A DNA stretch of 64,000 bases from Aquimarina agarilytica ZC1 (GCF_000255455.1 NZ_JH621248.1:50995-114994); one strand, 5' to 3'. Positions 1-9,730 are shown, counted from the first letter of the stretch. The notes: generated by a model not told the origin, from the sequence alone. A program made the numbers and translations.

Positions 1-1
1 A

Positions 2-3000
2 GTAACCTATTTTAGGTACCCCGATTTTATTACTAAAAAATATCAAAATCTAGATCCCTCATTAATTATTCCTAAAAACACGCTATCAAAAAAACTATAT
101 CAACTTAAGCAACCTAATTACAAAAGTTCCTTTGAATTGTTTAATGGCCTGTCCACCAACGGAAGTATTTCAAGAGGAATTACAGTGGGTAACAATCAAA
201 ACTCCGTATTTAACTCGGAATTAGATTTACAAATTTCGGGACAATTAAGCGAAGGAATTACACTAAAAGCATCCTTACAAGATTCGAATATCCCCTTACA
301 GGAAGGTGGTTATTCACAAAGTATTGATGAATTTGATCAAATTTTTATTGAATTAACAGGAAAAAAATGGGGCATTAGAGCTGGTGATATTCAACTTTCC
401 AATACTAAAAGTGTATTTGCCACATTCACCAAAAAATTACAAGGCTTGTCCGTTCAATCTACATTTAGCGGAGCTCATACAGAAACCAATGCCTATTTAT
501 CTGGTGCACTAGTTCGTGGTCAATACAATCGTAGTAGTATTGATGGGGAAGAGGGAAATCAAGGTCCGTATAAGCTGATTGGTCAAGGCGGTGAATTGTT
601 TGTACTTATAGTTTCGGGCAGTGAACGTGTATATGTAAATGGACTTTTACTTAAACGAGGTGAAAACAATGACTATATAATTGATTACAATGCAGGCGAA
701 CTCCGTTTTAACCCCACCTACCCCATTACTACCGATATGCGTATTATTGTGGAATACCAAACATCACAACGAAACTATGCGCGTATTTTTGGATTAGGAG
801 GCGCTAAACTCAGCTCCAAAAAACTAAACTTAGAGGCTTTTGTGTATTCGGAAAATGATCTTAAAAATCAAACCCTACAACAGGATTTAAGTAATGAGCA
901 AAAACGAGTACTTTCCGAAGCTGGAGACGATGAAAATTTGATGACTGCCCCCTCGGCTGTACCCGATACTTTTGGTGAAAATAAAATTTTGTACAGAAAC
1001 ACTGGAACAGAAACCAATCCTGTTTATGAATTTTTAGCTGACATAAACACTTTAGCTAATCCAAATGAACCACTTTTTCAAGTACGTTTTTCGAGGGTAG
1101 CTCAAGGAAGCGGTAATTACAGATTAATAAACACCACTGTTGCCAACCGTATTTTTGAATATATAGCACCCGATAATGGAGTCCCTCAAGGAGATTTTGC
1201 TCCAATAACCCAATTACAGGCTCCCAACAAATTACAAGTTGGTGTACTTATGGGAACTTATATCCCTAATAAGAAAACCACATTGGATTTTGAATTAGCC
1301 GCTAGTTCAAATGACCAGAATCTGTTTTCATCTATCAATGACAATAACAATAATGGAGGTGCCGCCCGATTTAAACTTGAGCAACGCTTATTTGGAAAAG
1401 ATACTATTGGTTGGAGTGCTACTGCTACTGGAAGTGCAGATTGGGTACAAAAAAACTATCGCAGTATTGAGCGTTTATATAATATTGAATTTAATAGAGA
1501 TTGGAATTTAACCCCTGGAATTAATGATCAACTACTAACCAATATGGGGCTCCATTTTAAACATCCCAAAAATGGAACAATCAATTATGACTTTCAATAC
1601 TTGGATTTTGGGAATCAATATACAGGTAATAGACATTTACTTAGCACACTATTACGCCTTAAAAATTGGCAACTCACGCACAGATCAAGTACTTTAAAAA
1701 GCACTAGCACCGCACTAAAAAGCACTTTTTTACGTAGTTATACTGGGATTAATTACAACAAACAAAAATTTTGGACTGGTGCCAAGTGGGGGTTGGAAAA
1801 TAACCAAGAATCGGAAAAAGCCACCAACCGACTCACAAACCAAAGTCAACGTTATCAATCCTACGAAGTATTTACTGGTGTGGGTGATAGTACTAAAGTA
1901 TTTGCTAAAATTGGCTATCGCTATCGCGTTAATGACAGCATCCAAAACAACCAATTGCAACGTGTGAGTACTGCTAATACCGCTTACTTAAACTCGCAAC
2001 TTATTAGCAACTCCACTACTCGATTATCCCTTTTTGTAAACTACCGAGTACAAAATGATGTCCGAGAAACTGAAAAAGACAAAAACTTAAATTCGCGCCT
2101 CCTTTTCCGTCAAAAATTATGGAGAAATAGAATTTTATGGAACACCGCTATTGAAACTCAAAGTGGAACACTACCGCGACAGGATTTCACTTACGTAGAA
2201 GTTGAACCAGGACGTGGTTTATACACATGGAATGATTACAATAATGATGGCAAACAAGATTTGCTTGAATTTGAATTAAGCCCTTTTCCCGATCAAGCTA
2301 CCTATATTAGAGTACTTTTACCAAGACAAGTTTTTCTAAAAACCTACCAAAACAAACTGAGCCAGCAAGTCACATTAGACTTAGCTAATTGGAAAAAATC
2401 CGAACTATCATGGAAACGTTTTGCTGCTCATTTTTACAACCAAACCTCCTTTATTATTGACCGTAAAGTATCACGCGAAGGGAACGACCTCAATTTTAAT
2501 ATTTTTAAAAATAGCGCCGATGACTTGGGCTTAAATGCCAACTTACGAAACTCTTTATTTTTCAACAGAGGCAAACAACATTATACTAGTAACTACACCT
2601 TTTTAAACGCAACTACCAACAACATACTCATTACAGGAAGTCAATCCAACGAAACTACATCTCACAATTTTAATTTTTCGCATAAAATTAAAGAAAGCTG
2701 GTTGTTTGATTCCCGTTATATTATGAGCCATCAAAAAAGTGAGGTTGAAAACACTCCAGATAGAAACTTTACCTTGGAAGGAAATGAATTTACACCAAAG
2801 GTTTCCTATTTATTCTCGGGACAATCAAGTGTTTCTGTTTCCTATTCTTTTTTAACTAAAGAAAATACTGCCCTTGGTGCCGAAAAATTAAATCAACAAA
2901 AACTAACAGCTGCGTTTCGTTTAGGAAATCAAGAAAATGCCACTGTAACAGGTGCCTTTGATTGGTTTGAAAACGAATTTGAAGGCAACTCCTTTTCACC

Positions 3001-3175
3001 TGTAGCCTATCAATTATTAAATGGACTACAACCAGGTACTAATTTTACTTGGAATCTTTTAGCTCAAAAAAAGATCACTAAATTTTTAGAACTCAACCTG
3101 AACTACAGCGGTCGAAAAACAAAAATTTCCAAAACAATTCATAGTGGCAGTGTACAATTGAGAGCGTTTTTTTAA
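2..3175 (+). CDS. Large outer-membrane/envelope beta-rich protein, 5' end outside window
   Basis: The frame is open to the first bases of the window with no stop, so this is the C-terminal 1057 residues of a longer protein. The in-frame TTG near base 137 is not a credible start because coding sequence clearly continues upstream of it. The visible part is rich in alternating polar and aromatic strand-like segments and ends in Leu-Arg-Ala-Phe-Phe, a typical end for an outer-membrane beta-barrel. A calcium-loop-like stretch (DYNNDGKQDLLEFE) lies roughly two thirds of the way through. Early motifs (SRGITVGNNQ, LKASLQDSN) recall large flavobacterial outer-membrane proteins of unknown function. I do not recognise a named family. 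Location at the outer membrane is inferred from strand pattern and C-terminus only. No terminator is obvious after the stop. Confidence 0.8.
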   Translation, partial: VTYFRYPDFITKKYQNLDPSLIIPKNTLSKKLYQLKQPNYKSSFELFNGLSTNGSISRGITVGNNQNSVFNSELDLQISGQLSEGITLKASLQDSNIPLQEGGYSQSIDEFDQIFIELTGKKWGIRAGDIQLSNTKSVFATFTKKLQGLSVQSTFSGAHTETNAYLSGALVRGQYNRSSIDGEEGNQGPYKLIGQGGELFVLIVSGSERVYVNGLLLKRGENNDYIIDYNAGELRFNPTYPITTDMRIIVEYQTSQRNYARIFGLGGAKLSSKKLNLEAFVYSENDLKNQTLQQDLSNEQKRVLSEAGDDENLMTAPSAVPDTFGENKILYRNTGTETNPVYEFLADINTLANPNEPLFQVRFSRVAQGSGNYRLINTTVANRIFEYIAPDNGVPQGDFAPITQLQAPNKLQVGVLMGTYIPNKKTTLDFELAASSNDQNLFSSINDNNNNGGAARFKLEQRLFGKDTIGWSATATGSADWVQKNYRSIERLYNIEFNRDWNLTPGINDQLLTNMGLHFKHPKNGTINYDFQYLDFGNQYTGNRHLLSTLLRLKNWQLTHRSSTLKSTSTALKSTFLRSYTGINYNKQKFWTGAKWGLENNQESEKATNRLTNQSQRYQSYEVFTGVGDSTKVFAKIGYRYRVNDSIQNNQLQRVSTANTAYLNSQLISNSTTRLSLFVNYRVQNDVRETEKDKNLNSRLLFRQKLWRNRILWNTAIETQSGTLPRQDFTYVEVEPGRGLYTWNDYNNDGKQDLLEFELSPFPDQATYIRVLLPRQVFLKTYQNKLSQQVTLDLANWKKSELSWKRFAAHFYNQTSFIIDRKVSREGNDLNFNIFKNSADDLGLNANLRNSLFFNRGKQHYTSNYTFLNATTNNILITGSQSNETTSHNFNFSHKIKESWLFDSRYIMSHQKSEVENTPDRNFTLEGNEFTPKVSYLFSGQSSVSVSYSFLTKENTALGAEKLNQQKLTAAFRLGNQENATVTGAFDWFENEFEGNSFSPVAYQLLNGLQPGTNFTWNLLAQKKITKFLELNLNYSGRKTKISKTIHSGSVQLRAFF

Positions 3176-3308
3176 ATATCTCCATACTTAATTCAACACA
3201 CTACACTTTGTAGATTTATAAACGAAAAAATATTTTTCCTTTACTACTAAAAAGTATTTGTTTTTAATTTATTTTTAACTTAATATTTTAACCAAATTTT
3301 ATTTAAAT

Positions 3309-4754
3309 ATGAGATACATTTTTTTCAAGATTACAATTATTAACTTTTTATCATTATTTGTTCTTTCTTGCGAGAAAGATACTAGTAACAACGAAATTTC
3401 TGAAAGTGTTCAACCGATTACAACAAATAACTGGACAGTATTTATTAACAAAGACTTTTATCCGAATTTAAGTACATTAAACATGACTCCTGGTGATGTA
3501 GTCACAATCAACTTAGAAGGATCACTTTGCAATGGATGTGACAGATGGGATTCAAACACTGTTGATATATATCTGTATAATCATCAAAGAAATAAAAATT
3601 CCTTAACTATAGCTAAAAACGTAAAAACTACTATAGACAAAGAGATTTACAAATGGACAATACCTTCTGACATATTTAATGGTACATATAGTATAAAAGT
3701 CATAGACCCAAACAACCCCAATATACATCAATCTCATAGTGAAAGAGATATCAATATTTCAGGTGGAAAAAAATTAATTCCTTTTAATGAATCCATGGGT
3801 ATAACTAATAGCTCCATCAACAATGCATACTACCTATTCTCTAAAGGTAATGACAATGACCTTTGGAGCGAATCTAGAAATCGATCTACTTTAAATCTCG
3901 GAAAACCTCATACTGGTTTTTCACAATCAATAGGAACTGCAACTGTTAATAACAATAAACCTTATGTATTTGTTAAAGGAAACGACGGTAACCTATGGAA
4001 TAATAGTTTGTCTGGATCTAAATGGTCTTGGAATAATCACGGAAAACCTAACTCAGGTTTTTCTCAATCAATGGGAGCTATAACTGTAGATGGCAGTAGA
4101 CCTTATGTATTTGTTCAAGGAACTGACGGTAACCTATGGTCAAATTGGTGGTCAGGGTCTAAATGGTCTTGGGCTAACCAAGGAAAACCAACAACTAACA
4201 TCGCGCAATCTATGGGAGCCATTACTGTAGATGGTAGTAGACCTTATGTATTTGTTCAAGGAACTGATGGTAATTTATGGTCAAATTGGTGGTCTGGGTC
4301 TAAATGGTCTTGGTCTAATCAAGGAAAACCAAGAACTAACATCGCGCAATCTATGGGAGCCATTACTGTAGATGGTAGCAGACCTTATGTATTTGTGAAA
4401 GGAACGGACGGTAACCTATGGTCAAATTGGTGGTCTGGAACTAGATGGATTTGGTCCAACCAAGGAAAACCTGGTGTAGGCTTTTCCGAATCAATGGGTA
4501 GTATAACTGTTGACGGGAGTAGACCTTACGTATTTGTTAAAGGTAATGATGGTAATTTATGGGTTAACTTATGGACAGGATCCAAATGGGTGTGGGCCAA
4601 TCAAGGGAAACCAAAAACTAATATTTCTATATCCAAAGCCATGGGAAGTATAACCGTTGACGGAAGTAGACCTTATGTATTTGTTAAGGGTAGTGACGGT
4701 AATTTATGGGTTAATTCTTGGTCTGGTTCTAAATGGTCTTGGTCGAAAATTTAA
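3309..4754 (+). CDS. Lipoprotein with Ig-like domain and seven-repeat PLL-like beta-propeller lectin
   Basis: A 481-residue predicted lipoprotein: hydrophobic N-terminus with a lipobox ending at Cys21. Residues about 40-150 form a beta-sandwich-like domain that resembles the Ser-Thr-rich/Kre9-type surface domain (GDVVTINLEG, SDIFNGTYSIKV). From about residue 159 to the end are seven tandem repeats of about 47 residues, with the pattern DGSRPYVFVKG-DGNLW-N-WSGSKWSW-NQGKP. Seven Trp-rich blades of this type match the known architecture of bacterial PLL/PHL-type fucose- or O-methyl-sugar-binding beta-propellers. Inference: a surface-anchored sugar-binding protein. Blades 3-7 are nearly identical, while blades 1 and 2 are diverged. 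The gene stands alone, with its own terminator behind it. Confidence 0.8.
   Translation: MRYIFFKITIINFLSLFVLSCEKDTSNNEISESVQPITTNNWTVFINKDFYPNLSTLNMTPGDVVTINLEGSLCNGCDRWDSNTVDIYLYNHQRNKNSLTIAKNVKTTIDKEIYKWTIPSDIFNGTYSIKVIDPNNPNIHQSHSERDINISGGKKLIPFNESMGITNSSINNAYYLFSKGNDNDLWSESRNRSTLNLGKPHTGFSQSIGTATVNNNKPYVFVKGNDGNLWNNSLSGSKWSWNNHGKPNSGFSQSMGAITVDGSRPYVFVQGTDGNLWSNWWSGSKWSWANQGKPTTNIAQSMGAITVDGSRPYVFVQGTDGNLWSNWWSGSKWSWSNQGKPRTNIAQSMGAITVDGSRPYVFVKGTDGNLWSNWWSGTRWIWSNQGKPGVGFSESMGSITVDGSRPYVFVKGNDGNLWVNLWTGSKWVWANQGKPKTNISISKAMGSITVDGSRPYVFVKGSDGNLWVNSWSGSKWSWSKI
3787..4752 (+). repeat. Seven in-frame 141-bp coding repeats (lectin blades)
   Basis: The internal repeats of the lectin-like gene are also visible at DNA level. 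For example, the segment beginning ATGGGAGCCATTACTGTAGA recurs exactly 141 bases later (4212 and 4353). Central copies are nearly identical, which suggests recent unequal exchange or homogenisation and a possible source of copy-number variation. Confidence 0.85.
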
Positions 4755-4797
4755 ATCTATTTTTTTACTATTGATCATAATAATAGTACCTAAATGG

Positions 4798-4833
4798 AAA
4801 ATAGGCAAGATTTAAAACCTTGCCTATTTTTTT
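4798..4833 (+). terminator. Rho-independent terminator after the lectin gene
   Basis: A perfect 12-bp stem (AAAATAGGCAAG / CTTGCCTATTTT) with a 9-base loop runs into a tract of seven T residues. It lies about 45 bases after the lectin stop codon. A 68-codon open frame that begins inside this hairpin is therefore not a gene. Confidence 0.9.
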
Positions 4834-4929
4834 GTATTAAAAATTGTCTTCGATTTAACTCTATATTTCTAAGGAGAATAAGAAAATTGCTTAAGTTAAT
4901 ATCAAGCAACTTCTATAAAAAAATTAATT

Positions 4930-4949
4930 TAAAATCTGCATATACAGAT
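4930..4949 (-). terminator. Weak terminator of the minus-strand lipoprotein gene
   Basis: Read on the minus strand, the stem ATCTG/CAGAT with a short loop is followed by TTTAAATTAATTTTTTT. It is about 45 bases beyond the stop codon of the convergent lipoprotein gene. The stem is only 5 bp, so this call is tentative. Confidence 0.4.
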
Positions 4950-4992
4950 GCTTTAAGGTTTTCAATAAATTTTAACCAGACACTAATTTTAG

Positions 4993-5634
4993 TTACTTAA
5001 TTGTATATGATTGCAGTCTTCTTTCAATCAAATGCTTGCTATCTGAAACAGTTGAATATTTTTTTAAAATTAAACCAATTCCAGGTGAGTAATAATCATT
5101 ATCCTTACCTGGTAATCGTTTTGAATCTTTTAAATCTATGGCGTAAGTTTCCATATCTAAAGTTTTAAACTCTCCCGCTTCAGTCGTTATATCTCTAGTT
5201 CCTTCTTTTAATTCAGTAAACACCTCAAATTCAATCCTCTCAGATCGAAAAAATTTATCATTCGAATTATTTACAAACAAAATCTCTCCTTTATCATTTA
5301 TAAGACTGCCTAATGAATCTCTTAAAAATTCATATTTAGTTCCATTAGGATTACAAAAAGCAATGCCTTTTTCATTCCCTGTAGTTTTTGTTCTAACTTT
5401 AAAAAAAGTTTCTCCATCAATAATTTCTCTTGACAATACCGATACGGAATCCACTACATTAACATCCTCATAAGAATCCGTTTCTCTGTTACGTCTAAAA
5501 CTTTTATATACCCAAGAATTTCCTTCTTTAAGTCCATAAAAACTTACAGCCTCTTCAACTGGCGTTTTAGCCTCATCGGTCTTTGAACATGAGACAATTA
5601 ATAATACGATTAAAAAAAATGACACTTTCTTCAT
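4993..5634 (-). CDS. Small lipoprotein of unknown function
   Basis: A 213-residue protein starting MKKVSFFLIVLLIVSC, a classic signal peptide with lipobox Cys16. The mature part begins with a lysine/acidic stretch and then contains mainly beta-strand-like sequence (KEGNSWVYK, SVLSREIIDGETFFKV, EAGEFKTLDMETYAI, YSPGIGLILKKY). The phrase pattern 'GNSWVY... G..F.V... SPGIGLI' is common in Bacteroidota lipoproteins of unknown role. No catalytic motif is seen. It is convergent with the lectin gene, and both have their own hairpins. Start choice is secure because the signal peptide begins directly at the ATG. Confidence 0.75.
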   Translation of the reverse strand: MKKVSFFLIVLLIVSCSKTDEAKTPVEEAVSFYGLKEGNSWVYKSFRRNRETDSYEDVNVVDSVSVLSREIIDGETFFKVRTKTTGNEKGIAFCNPNGTKYEFLRDSLGSLINDKGEILFVNNSNDKFFRSERIEFEVFTELKEGTRDITTEAGEFKTLDMETYAIDLKDSKRLPGKDNDYYSPGIGLILKKYSTVSDSKHLIERRLQSYTIK

Positions 5635-5765
5635 AATACTGAATATGTTTAATTTACAGCATTAGAACGACTTTTCAGCGCTTTTAATTGTATTTTACCG
5701 AGTTGTATTACGGTTAACTATTCGTTAAAAAAAAGTTATTAATTATACATTTAATAACAAGTTCC

Positions 5766-5787
5766 AAAAACTACTTTTATCGAGTAG
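5766..5787 (-). terminator. Weak terminator after the peroxidase gene
   Basis: On the minus strand the stem CTACT/AGTAG with a 7-base loop is followed by TTTTT. It lies about 10 bases past the stop codon of the di-haem peroxidase gene. Short stem, so moderate to low confidence. Confidence 0.4.
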
Positions 5788-5795
5788 ATATTTCA

Positions 5796-7640
5796 TTAAA
5801 CCCTATTTAATTTTTTAACAAAATCTGCATCAGTTAAGGTTTTTATAAAAGCGACTAAATCCTTTTGTTCCGATTTTGTTAAATTCAAATTATCAAATGG
5901 AAGCGTCTGATTGGGCAAATTAATACCAATACCTTGTCCTCCTCCTCTATTATAAAAGTCCACCACCTCTTCCAGTGTATTGTATACACCATTATGCATA
6001 TATGGAGCTGTTACAGCTGCATTCCGTATACTAGGTGTTTTAAAAAAGTGTTTTCGCTGTGGGGTTTTAAACTGGTTATACCTTCCTAAATCTGTTGAGA
6101 TTTTAGCATTTATAGTATCATTCTTTACAGGCACTCCTATGGCTTCCAATTCGGTATCTAAAAAATTTGGCGGTACGGTACCATTAAACACTGGTGCAAA
6201 ATGGCAGGTAGCACACAAGGCTTTACCCGTAAATAAATTAAATCCATTTTTTTCAGATGCAGTTAATGTATTTTCCTCACCTCTAATGTTTCTGTCAAAT
6301 TTAGAATCGAATTTGTTCAAGGTTCTAATATAGGAAGCCATGGCATGACGTATATTCATATCTGTCCCACCACGAGTGTATAAAGTATCAAATGCCTTTT
6401 TGTAATAGGCATCCTTTTTAACCACATTTTCTAAGTGCTTCAAATTGGTATTGAATTCTCCATGATTGGTCACTACACCAACAATTTGCCCCTCCAAACT
6501 ACCTGCCCTAGCATCAACAAAAAAAGACTGCTGTAACGCAGCATAAGTTATAGTAGGTGTGTTTCGTTTTTGATGCTTATCAAAAGTTTGTAATCCATCG
6601 GTAAAGGCTTTTTCTTTTATATGACAAGTAGCACAGGCCATCGTATTGGCTATAGACAATCTTTTATCATTAAATAGCTTTTTACCAATAGCTATTTTTG
6701 TGTCTATATTATTCATTTCAAAACGGTAATCCGAAAAATACTTCATATTGAAAGCTTCTTCAGAAAATAACTTTTCCGCTTCGTGATTTAATGCCAATGT
6801 GACATTAAATTTTACGCCCCAATCCTGTTGTATTTTAGCCATTAAAGCCAACTGGGTATTTATGTGGTTTTTTATAAACAGAAAGCGATCAAAACTATCA
6901 AAATCATGATTTAAAAAAGTTATTGAAGCTTGTGTTTCTTTTTCCCATGATTGCATTAATTCTGGATCAGAAAAATTTTCTTTATATATCTTTAAAATAT
7001 GTAGTATTTCTTGATAAATCCAAGACGATTCTTTTAACGACTGCCCTAAGGCTGGCGAATCAAAACCAGTGATCCCCGTTGTTGCAATCCTAACAATTTG
7101 ATTTCTTATCAACCATAAAATATGATAATCTTTGAACCTTAACTTTGTGTTATTATATAATAATTTAAGGCGGCTAGCTGTTTTTTTAGCTACTGTCTTT
7201 ATTGCTTCTAGATCTTTTTCCTCTTCAAATAATAGTTCTTCTATCACTTGAAAACCAAAAGGATGTAAAATTTTTATGTCAGTAGCATCTTCCTCCATGA
7301 CTTTAATCAAATTAGGAGCATTTAGTGACGCATAATTATTTTTATCTATAAAGGACAAAATAGGTTCAATAGACTTAAATTGTTTTCTAGCAACTTTGTA
7401 ATGTACTACCATTTTTTGATGCTTAGATTCTTCTTGCAACTTATCTAAACTTTCAAAAGCTTTTTTAAGCGTTTCCTTGTAATTCAACTCCAGTTTTTCC
7501 AGTGGTGTTAACAACTCATTTTTTGTTATATATTCACCTTCGGCACTTGTAGTTTTATTTTTATTACAATTTGTTAAAATAAACAAAAGACATGCACAAA
7601 ACAGGCATGTCTTTTGTTTTAAAGAAATATAAAATCTCAT
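5796..7640 (-). CDS. Di-haem cytochrome c peroxidase-like lipoprotein with imelysin-like N-terminal domain
   Basis: A 614-residue predicted lipoprotein (lipobox ending at Cys25). Residues about 40-290 are helical and resemble the imelysin-like N-terminal part found in many Bacteroidota peroxidases (for example HPFGFQVIEELLFEEE). The C-terminal half is the MauG/CcpA di-haem family. Haem-binding CATCH motifs lie at residues 336-340 and 476-480, followed by the family-typical TAPYMHNGVY segment near residue 555. Known family members reduce hydrogen peroxide or carry out related periplasmic redox reactions. The gene starts 6 bases after the stop of the upstream lipoprotein, so the two are almost certainly cotranscribed. 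The true substrate and electron donor cannot be read from sequence. Confidence 0.88.
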   Translation of the reverse strand: MRFYISLKQKTCLFCACLLFILTNCNKNKTTSAEGEYITKNELLTPLEKLELNYKETLKKAFESLDKLQEESKHQKMVVHYKVARKQFKSIEPILSFIDKNNYASLNAPNLIKVMEEDATDIKILHPFGFQVIEELLFEEEKDLEAIKTVAKKTASRLKLLYNNTKLRFKDYHILWLIRNQIVRIATTGITGFDSPALGQSLKESSWIYQEILHILKIYKENFSDPELMQSWEKETQASITFLNHDFDSFDRFLFIKNHINTQLALMAKIQQDWGVKFNVTLALNHEAEKLFSEEAFNMKYFSDYRFEMNNIDTKIAIGKKLFNDKRLSIANTMACATCHIKEKAFTDGLQTFDKHQKRNTPTITYAALQQSFFVDARAGSLEGQIVGVVTNHGEFNTNLKHLENVVKKDAYYKKAFDTLYTRGGTDMNIRHAMASYIRTLNKFDSKFDRNIRGEENTLTASEKNGFNLFTGKALCATCHFAPVFNGTVPPNFLDTELEAIGVPVKNDTINAKISTDLGRYNQFKTPQRKHFFKTPSIRNAAVTAPYMHNGVYNTLEEVVDFYNRGGGQGIGINLPNQTLPFDNLNLTKSEQKDLVAFIKTLTDADFVKKLNRV

Positions 7641-7646
7641 AGTTTA

Positions 7647-9332
7647 TTATCTATCTAATCCCTCTATTAAATACAGCATTGAACCTTCTTGAGCCCAATG
7701 TCCTTTAGCATCCGAAATGGCATTCTTGTCTGTAAATACCTGACCTGGTATGGCATTCCAACCGTGGTTTTGAGTAATTAATAAGAATTGATTTTTACCA
7801 GATTTTGTTACATCAGAAATATCGATCATTCCAGTAAGTTCCCATGTTCTGGAAGTAGTACCAAAACCTAAACTTTCTGCTTTTTCTTGATCACATTCTA
7901 AAACCGTTTTTAACGCTCCCGAAGTTAAATCATATTGGTATACTTTAGCATAACCTTGTATCGCAGGATTCACATCAAAATATCCATTAGGATCTTCCTG
8001 AATATAGGCGTAGTTTTCTGTTACTAAAATATTATCAGGTGAGTGGAAACCATCGGCTATTCCTCCTACTTTATCTCCATCTAACACACAAGTAATTTTA
8101 GCTGCTCCTGTAGGGTCGTTTTCATTTAATACTACTTTATAAATACGTCCTAAAATACTTCCTTTACCTACCAAACCAGATTTATTACGACCAGTAACCG
8201 CAAAATAAATTTCTCTTTGGTTTTCAGCAGTACCTCTTCTCCAATCGATATCTTCTAAACGAGAGAATCCCATAGCACCCTTATCCATAGCTTCTTGATT
8301 TAAAGCTTCTATTTCAGTTTCCGACATTTCAACAAATTCGGCATCGTATTCCATTCCTTCAGCCATATCTACTTCATTCAAAATTCCTGCAGAAGACACC
8401 TTTAACGTATATAGTTTACCACCAGATAAATCTCCTCGGGTACCTACATACATTCCTAAGTGACCTTGAGGCACTTCATTATCAGAATCATCATCACCAA
8501 TAAAAGCAACCGTTTTAGTTGGATAAGCATCTTTTCCTATGACCACTGCATTTTCAGTTGACCATTGACCAAAAGCAGTTAACATTGTTGCCGATCCTGC
8601 TTCGGAAGCCGATCTGTAAGGATCAGTTACAAAAACCCCTTTAGAGTCTCCTCCCCACTCACCTCCAGAAAGGTACATGGGACCAAAACCGTGCTCTTCC
8701 ATAGTTATCAAAGAACCTGAACACTGAGCTGTATTTGCTGTAGCTTCAGCATTTAATATATATTCTCCAGAAACTGGTTTTAAATCGGCATCCAGCTTAA
8801 TACGTGCTACAGAATAATCAGCTTCAATATTATTAATAAACGTGTATGTTCCATCAGCTTCTTTTAATAAGCCACACCCATCGGCCATTGAACCATATAC
8901 AAATTCATTAGCTAATTTTGATTCAGAAGATAACAATGGAGTTACTTTAATTGAAGAAAACTCTGGCTTAACATCTAAAAAATTCACTAATTCACCAAAA
9001 GGAATACCTTCCGCATTTCTTTTCAATAGTTGCTCTAGACTAGCCATAAGACTACTTAACTCATCCTCGGCATCTTCATTTTGTTTTGTTAAAGCTTTTA
9101 TTTTTTCTTCAGCTTCAACTATCTCTTCAGCTGTAGCATCTCCTTTTTTTATTAACTCTTCGATTTGTGCTTTTAAAGCATCAATTTCTGCCTTTGAGGC
9201 TTCGCTTATAGTTCCAGCTGGACCAGCTGGCCCTGGAGGTCCTACCTTACCATCTTCAGTTTCACAACTTGTAATTGAAGCTACTAATGCTAATGAAGCA
9301 AATAGTTTTAAAAATAATTTTGAATTATACAT
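7647..9332 (-). CDS. Lipoprotein with collagen-like stretch, coiled coil and PhoX-like (DUF839) domain
   Basis: A 561-residue protein with lipobox Cys23, followed by a short collagen-like segment (GPPGPAGPAG, residues 31-40) and an acidic/lysine-rich coiled coil to about residue 105. The rest resembles the PhoX/DUF839 beta-propeller family: motifs such as SGSLITMEEHGFG, GHLGMYVGTR, FHSPDNILVTENYAYIQED and FLLITQNHG fit the pattern of acidic calcium/iron-binding loops. PhoX proteins are calcium/iron-dependent phosphatases, but I cannot confirm all metal ligands, so activity is uncertain. It is the first gene of a two-gene unit with the di-haem peroxidase (6-base gap), which suggests a joint role, perhaps metal handling at the cell surface. 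Confidence 0.72.
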   Translation of the reverse strand: MYNSKLFLKLFASLALVASITSCETEDGKVGPPGPAGPAGTISEASKAEIDALKAQIEELIKKGDATAEEIVEAEEKIKALTKQNEDAEDELSSLMASLEQLLKRNAEGIPFGELVNFLDVKPEFSSIKVTPLLSSESKLANEFVYGSMADGCGLLKEADGTYTFINNIEADYSVARIKLDADLKPVSGEYILNAEATANTAQCSGSLITMEEHGFGPMYLSGGEWGGDSKGVFVTDPYRSASEAGSATMLTAFGQWSTENAVVIGKDAYPTKTVAFIGDDDSDNEVPQGHLGMYVGTRGDLSGGKLYTLKVSSAGILNEVDMAEGMEYDAEFVEMSETEIEALNQEAMDKGAMGFSRLEDIDWRRGTAENQREIYFAVTGRNKSGLVGKGSILGRIYKVVLNENDPTGAAKITCVLDGDKVGGIADGFHSPDNILVTENYAYIQEDPNGYFDVNPAIQGYAKVYQYDLTSGALKTVLECDQEKAESLGFGTTSRTWELTGMIDISDVTKSGKNQFLLITQNHGWNAIPGQVFTDKNAISDAKGHWAQEGSMLYLIEGLDR

Positions 9333-9365
9333 ATTGACTAAGTTTAATTATCTAATTGGTTGAGA

Positions 9366-9373
9366 CAAAATTA
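9366..9373 (-). promoter_or_regulatory. Candidate -7 element for the PhoX-like/peroxidase operon
   Basis: On the minus strand this is TAATTTTG, an exact match to the Bacteroidota -7 consensus TAnnTTTG, 34 bases upstream of the lipoprotein start codon. No clear TTG is present at the expected -33 position, so the call rests on the -7 element and position alone. Confidence 0.35.
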
Positions 9374-9730
9374 AATTCAAACAGTTGTTTGTATATTAGT
9401 GTAATACTGTATAATAATTATTAAAATGTTGCTAAATTGTTAAAGGAACTTTCTTAATATTAAATAATTATTTCATTAAATTAAAGTTACTGCTGCCAAT
9501 TCACTTAAATTTTTCATAAAATATTAATTATCATATAATTAAAACTTTCAAAAACAACCTCAATAGAGAAATACTAATACCATGCAAGTGCTTAACATTA
9601 GAGATAGCAATGCCTGTATTAACCTGGTAGTATTCCAATTTCCTGATAAATCAAACAATACCTTGTCTCCTTACTTTGTTAATCTAGTTTAACCTATAGC
9701 CCATAAATTATACTGAAATTTGATCTAACT
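9374..9730. other. Non-coding spacer, divergent genes
   Basis: AT-rich spacer between the minus-strand PhoX-like operon and the plus-strand MBL-fold gene. No open frame of substance, tRNA or recognisable RNA is seen here. The right part of the same intergenic gap holds a repeated element, annotated separately. Confidence 0.5.

Noticed and set aside
4060..4740. CRISPR-like periodicity
   Set aside because: The 141-base repeats are in-frame coding repeats of the lectin-like protein, without spacers.
4794..5000. 68-codon plus-strand frame after the lectin gene
   Set aside because: It starts inside a perfect terminator hairpin, has no domain or promoter, and has atypical composition.
8842..9363. 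173-codon plus-strand frame opposite the PhoX-like lipoprotein
   Set aside because: It is the mirror of a convincing minus-strand gene with signal peptide; its Ser-rich composition is a typical antisense shadow.
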